DNA of 64,000 bases from Cerina litoralis (GTDB lineage: Bacteria > Bacteroidota > Bacteroidia > Flavobacteriales > Flavobacteriaceae), in assembly GCA_022008415.1 (NCBI GenBank), contig JAIRBC010000009.1, positions 111,084-175,083 of the forward strand. Direction: 5' to 3'. Below are positions 62,071-64,000 of this stretch, in pieces (the first letter of the stretch is position 1; each line of letters opens with the position of its first letter). The notes under the pieces were generated by a model, which did no database searches, was not told where the DNA came from, and saw only the letters and a list, made by a program, of their open reading frames with translations. A program made the position numbers and the translations under genes.

Positions 62071-62720
62071 TGGAAGCCATCCCGAGAACCGTCGATACCG
62101 CCGACTGGATTACGATCGTTCTTTTTGCCAGCGTTTTATTTTTGGTGCTCACCAAAAGCTTCTACTATTCGCGATTTTTAAATTATATCATCCTGCCGTT
62201 TAACAACAAGTACATTTTTATTTACAGTAAAAAGGATATGCTTTTCAACTGGTTCAACGTGTTGTTTACCTTTTTCCAGCTACTCAATTGTTCCCTTTTT
62301 ATTTATTTGGCATGGAACACCTTGGGGAGTTCCGGTGACGGGTACGACCCCAAGATGTTCCTTGTGATCGTCGGGGCCGTAATATTGTTTTTGTCCGGGA
62401 AAATTTTTCTTCAATTGGGAAACGGATTTATCTTTAACGCGAACCGGATAATTACGGAATTCATTTTTAAAAAACTCTCCTATTTTAACTATAGTGGTCT
62501 GGTTATGTTTTTGGCGAACGTTACCTTAGCCTATATCTTCAGGGAATCTGCAACGGTGGTTTACGTTGCACTGGGTTTTATCCTATTTATTAACGGTATG
62601 GGATTGGCATTACTAATAAGAAATCATCAAAATTTTATTACGGCCAATTTTTTCTATTTTATTTTGTACCTTTGCGCACTTGAAATTGCCCCGTTAGTAA
62701 TCATTGGAAGTTACTTATAA
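62070..62720 (+). CDS. DUF4271 membrane protein
   Basis: 216 residues with five or six hydrophobic segments and a characteristic KSFYYSRFLNYIILPFNNKYIFIYSK-type N-terminal region (SRFLNYI and FNNKY visible). Bacteroidota-specific family, normally next to uroporphyrinogen-III synthase as here. Function unknown. It is coupled to the upstream glycosyltransferase by a one-base overlap, and hemD begins 11 bases after its stop. Confidence 0.88.
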   Translation: MEAIPRTVDTADWITIVLFASVLFLVLTKSFYYSRFLNYIILPFNNKYIFIYSKKDMLFNWFNVLFTFFQLLNCSLFIYLAWNTLGSSGDGYDPKMFLVIVGAVILFLSGKIFLQLGNGFIFNANRIITEFIFKKLSYFNYSGLVMFLANVTLAYIFRESATVVYVALGFILFINGMGLALLIRNHQNFITANFFYFILYLCALEIAPLVIIGSYL

Positions 62721-62731
62721 ATGAAAGTTTG

Positions 62732-63487
62732 ATGTCTATGAAGGTAAAAACGATTTTGGTTTCCCAACCAGAACCGAAAATGGAGAACTCTCCCTATTTA
62801 CGGTTGATCGAAAAGGAGAAAGTGAAAGTAGATTTCCGACCTTTTATTCATGTGGAAGGAGTTGAAGCAAAAGAAGTTAGATTACAAAAAATAGACCTCA
62901 ACAACTTCAATGCCATTATTCTTACCAGTAGAAATTCTGTCGATCATTTTTTTAGGATTGCCGAAGAAATGCGATTCAAGGTACCGGATTCCATGAAGTA
63001 TTTCTGTCAATCGGAAGCCGTGGCGTACTATCTACAAAAATATGTGGTATACCGCAAGCGTAAAATCTATGTTGGGAAAATGCATTTCGCGGATTTGGCC
63101 CCCTTGTTCAAAAAGTACAAAGACGGTAAATTTCTATTGCCTTCCTCAGATGTTTTAAAACCTATCGTGCCAGAAACCTTGGACAGTATGGGATTGGATT
63201 GGAAACGTGGTATATTTTACAAAACGGTTATCAGCGACCTATCGGATCTAAGGGATGTTTATTACGATATTTTGGTGTTTTTTAGTCCATCTGGCATTGA
63301 ATCCCTTTTGAAGAATTTCCCCGATTTTAAACAAAACAACACCAAGATCGCCGTTTTTGGAAATTCTACTGTCCGAGCTGCCAATGAGGCCGGACTTAGG
63401 ATAGACATTGAGGCCCCTACCCCGGAAACCCCATCTATGACAATGGCGTTGCAACGGTTTATCACCAATGCCAATAATAAGAAGTAG
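62732..63487 (+). CDS. hemD: Uroporphyrinogen-III synthase
   Basis: Cyclises hydroxymethylbilane to uroporphyrinogen III in heme synthesis. 251 residues from ATG 62732 (a TTG one codon earlier was not chosen). Two similar domains with ILTSRNSVDHFF (about 68-79), KFLLPSSDVLKPIVPE and FFSPSGIESLLKNF, and the C-terminal AVFGNSTVRAANEAG. HemD is poorly conserved; these motifs and the DUF4271 neighbour support the call. A terminator follows. Confidence 0.9.
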   Translation: MSMKVKTILVSQPEPKMENSPYLRLIEKEKVKVDFRPFIHVEGVEAKEVRLQKIDLNNFNAIILTSRNSVDHFFRIAEEMRFKVPDSMKYFCQSEAVAYYLQKYVVYRKRKIYVGKMHFADLAPLFKKYKDGKFLLPSSDVLKPIVPETLDSMGLDWKRGIFYKTVISDLSDLRDVYYDILVFFSPSGIESLLKNFPDFKQNNTKIAVFGNSTVRAANEAGLRIDIEAPTPETPSMTMALQRFITNANNKK

Positions 63488-63498
63488 AAGAATCAGAA

Positions 63499-63541
63499 AC
63501 TAAAAAAAAGGCCAGGACAGAATAGTCCCGGCTTTTTTAGT
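63499..63541. terminator. Bidirectional terminator after hemD
   Basis: ACTAAAAAA...GCC-A-GGAC/GTCC-C-GGC...TTTTTTAGT: a stem with one mismatch, T-rich on both strands, between two converging genes. Confidence 0.8.
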
Positions 63542-63545
63542 TTTC

Positions 63546-63728
<183 letters not shown>

Positions 63729-63820
63729 AAATAAAGCTCAAGTTTAAATCACTTCCCTTTATAATATCCAAAATTCCATTGAAATATCAGCCAAAAATAA
63801 AAGATAAATTTACCCAACAA

Positions 63821-63849
63821 AAAAAGAGGTGCCTAAATCACCTCTTTTT
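63821..63849 (-). terminator. Terminator of the edge gene
   Basis: Perfect 11-bp stem AAAAAGAGGTG/CACCTCTTTTT with a 7-base loop, downstream of the minus-strand gene ending at 63871. Confidence 0.88.
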
Positions 63850-63870
63850 AAAAACAAACAGCATTTCTAA

Positions 63871-64000
63871 TCAAGGGGCACCTGTCTTGTCATATTCGGT
63901 TTCCGCCATACGGGTTTCCTGGATTTCAATATCCTTGAAGTCATTGCCCTCTTTTGGCCTGTCATAGTCCATGACCAAGAACTGTCCTGAATCCATTCTC
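63871..64000 (-). CDS. C-terminal end of an unrecognised protein (cut by window edge)
   Basis: Only the last 42 residues are visible on the minus strand, reading MDSGQFLVMDYDRPKEG and ending YDKTGAP before a TGA. It is acidic and hydrophilic, with no recognisable motif. A strong terminator follows at once, which supports a real gene end. The family cannot be told from this fragment. Confidence 0.65.
   Translation of the reverse strand, partial: RMDSGQFLVMDYDRPKEGNDFKDIEIQETRMAETEYDKTGAP

Overview
The window reads as chromosome of a marine member of the Flavobacteriaceae (Bacteroidota). The basis is mixed. Several gene starts carry the Bacteroidota housekeeping promoter (TTG, 17-23 bases, TAnnTTTG). 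Two small proteins end in a type IX secretion sorting domain. Arginine synthesis uses the acylornithine carbamoyltransferase branch, isoprenoids come from mevalonate, and there are a laminarinase-type GH16 lipoprotein, a sulfatase and a maltose phosphorylase/GH13 pair. The genus cannot be fixed from this sequence alone.

Layout. 1-4.3 kb: end of an ABC ATPase gene, grpE-dnaJ behind a clear promoter, an SDR epimerase and mnmD. 4.7-7.3 kb: ilvE with a strong terminator, then a GT-C-like membrane protein. 7.3-18.9 kb: a long arginine/proline cluster (GNAT, argG, argC, proC, argD, proB, argF', an SDR, argB, argE, argH). It starts with an excellent promoter and a 27-codon leader ORF ending Thr-Arg-Arg-Arg-Pro-stop. 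19-22.9 kb: collagen-like lipoprotein, MFS exporter, serine hydrolase lipoprotein. 23-27.8 kb: SMUG2-like glycosylase, RNA pseudouridine synthase, UbiA prenyltransferase, mevalonate kinase and diphosphomevalonate decarboxylase. 27.9-34.9 kb: TspO, DUF1697, then sulfatase-glpK-glpF-GDPD-GH16 in one direction. 35-41.3 kb: flavoprotein, second GDPD, GH13 and GH65. 41.4-50.4 kb: PhnA-like protein, ABC exporter, ferredoxin/ferredoxin reductase/NifU/Mrp set, ATL, LysE, TrmB and a PhoR/PhoB-type two-component pair. 50.8-54 kb: two CTD-only mini-proteins, a LuxE-like protein, two lipoproteins. 54-64 kb: tyrS, small membrane proteins, VF530 protein, epimerase, DUF4296, pyrC, two glycosyltransferases, DUF4271, hemD, a CPXCG protein and a truncated gene at the edge.

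The most interesting signal is the putative arginine/proline attenuator. The leader ORF ends in consecutive Arg codons plus a Pro codon and precedes an operon that makes exactly those two amino acids. Its stop codon lies in the loop of a small GUAA-capped hairpin. Further second-look items are a pair of secreted proteins that are little more than sorting domains, an SDR and a repeat element inside the arg operon, and several enzymes missing family-typical residues (DnaJ zinc site I, Mrp CxxC, first His of the PyrC HxH motif, the ATL cysteine). No rRNA, tRNA, CRISPR array, prophage or intact insertion sequence was recognised.
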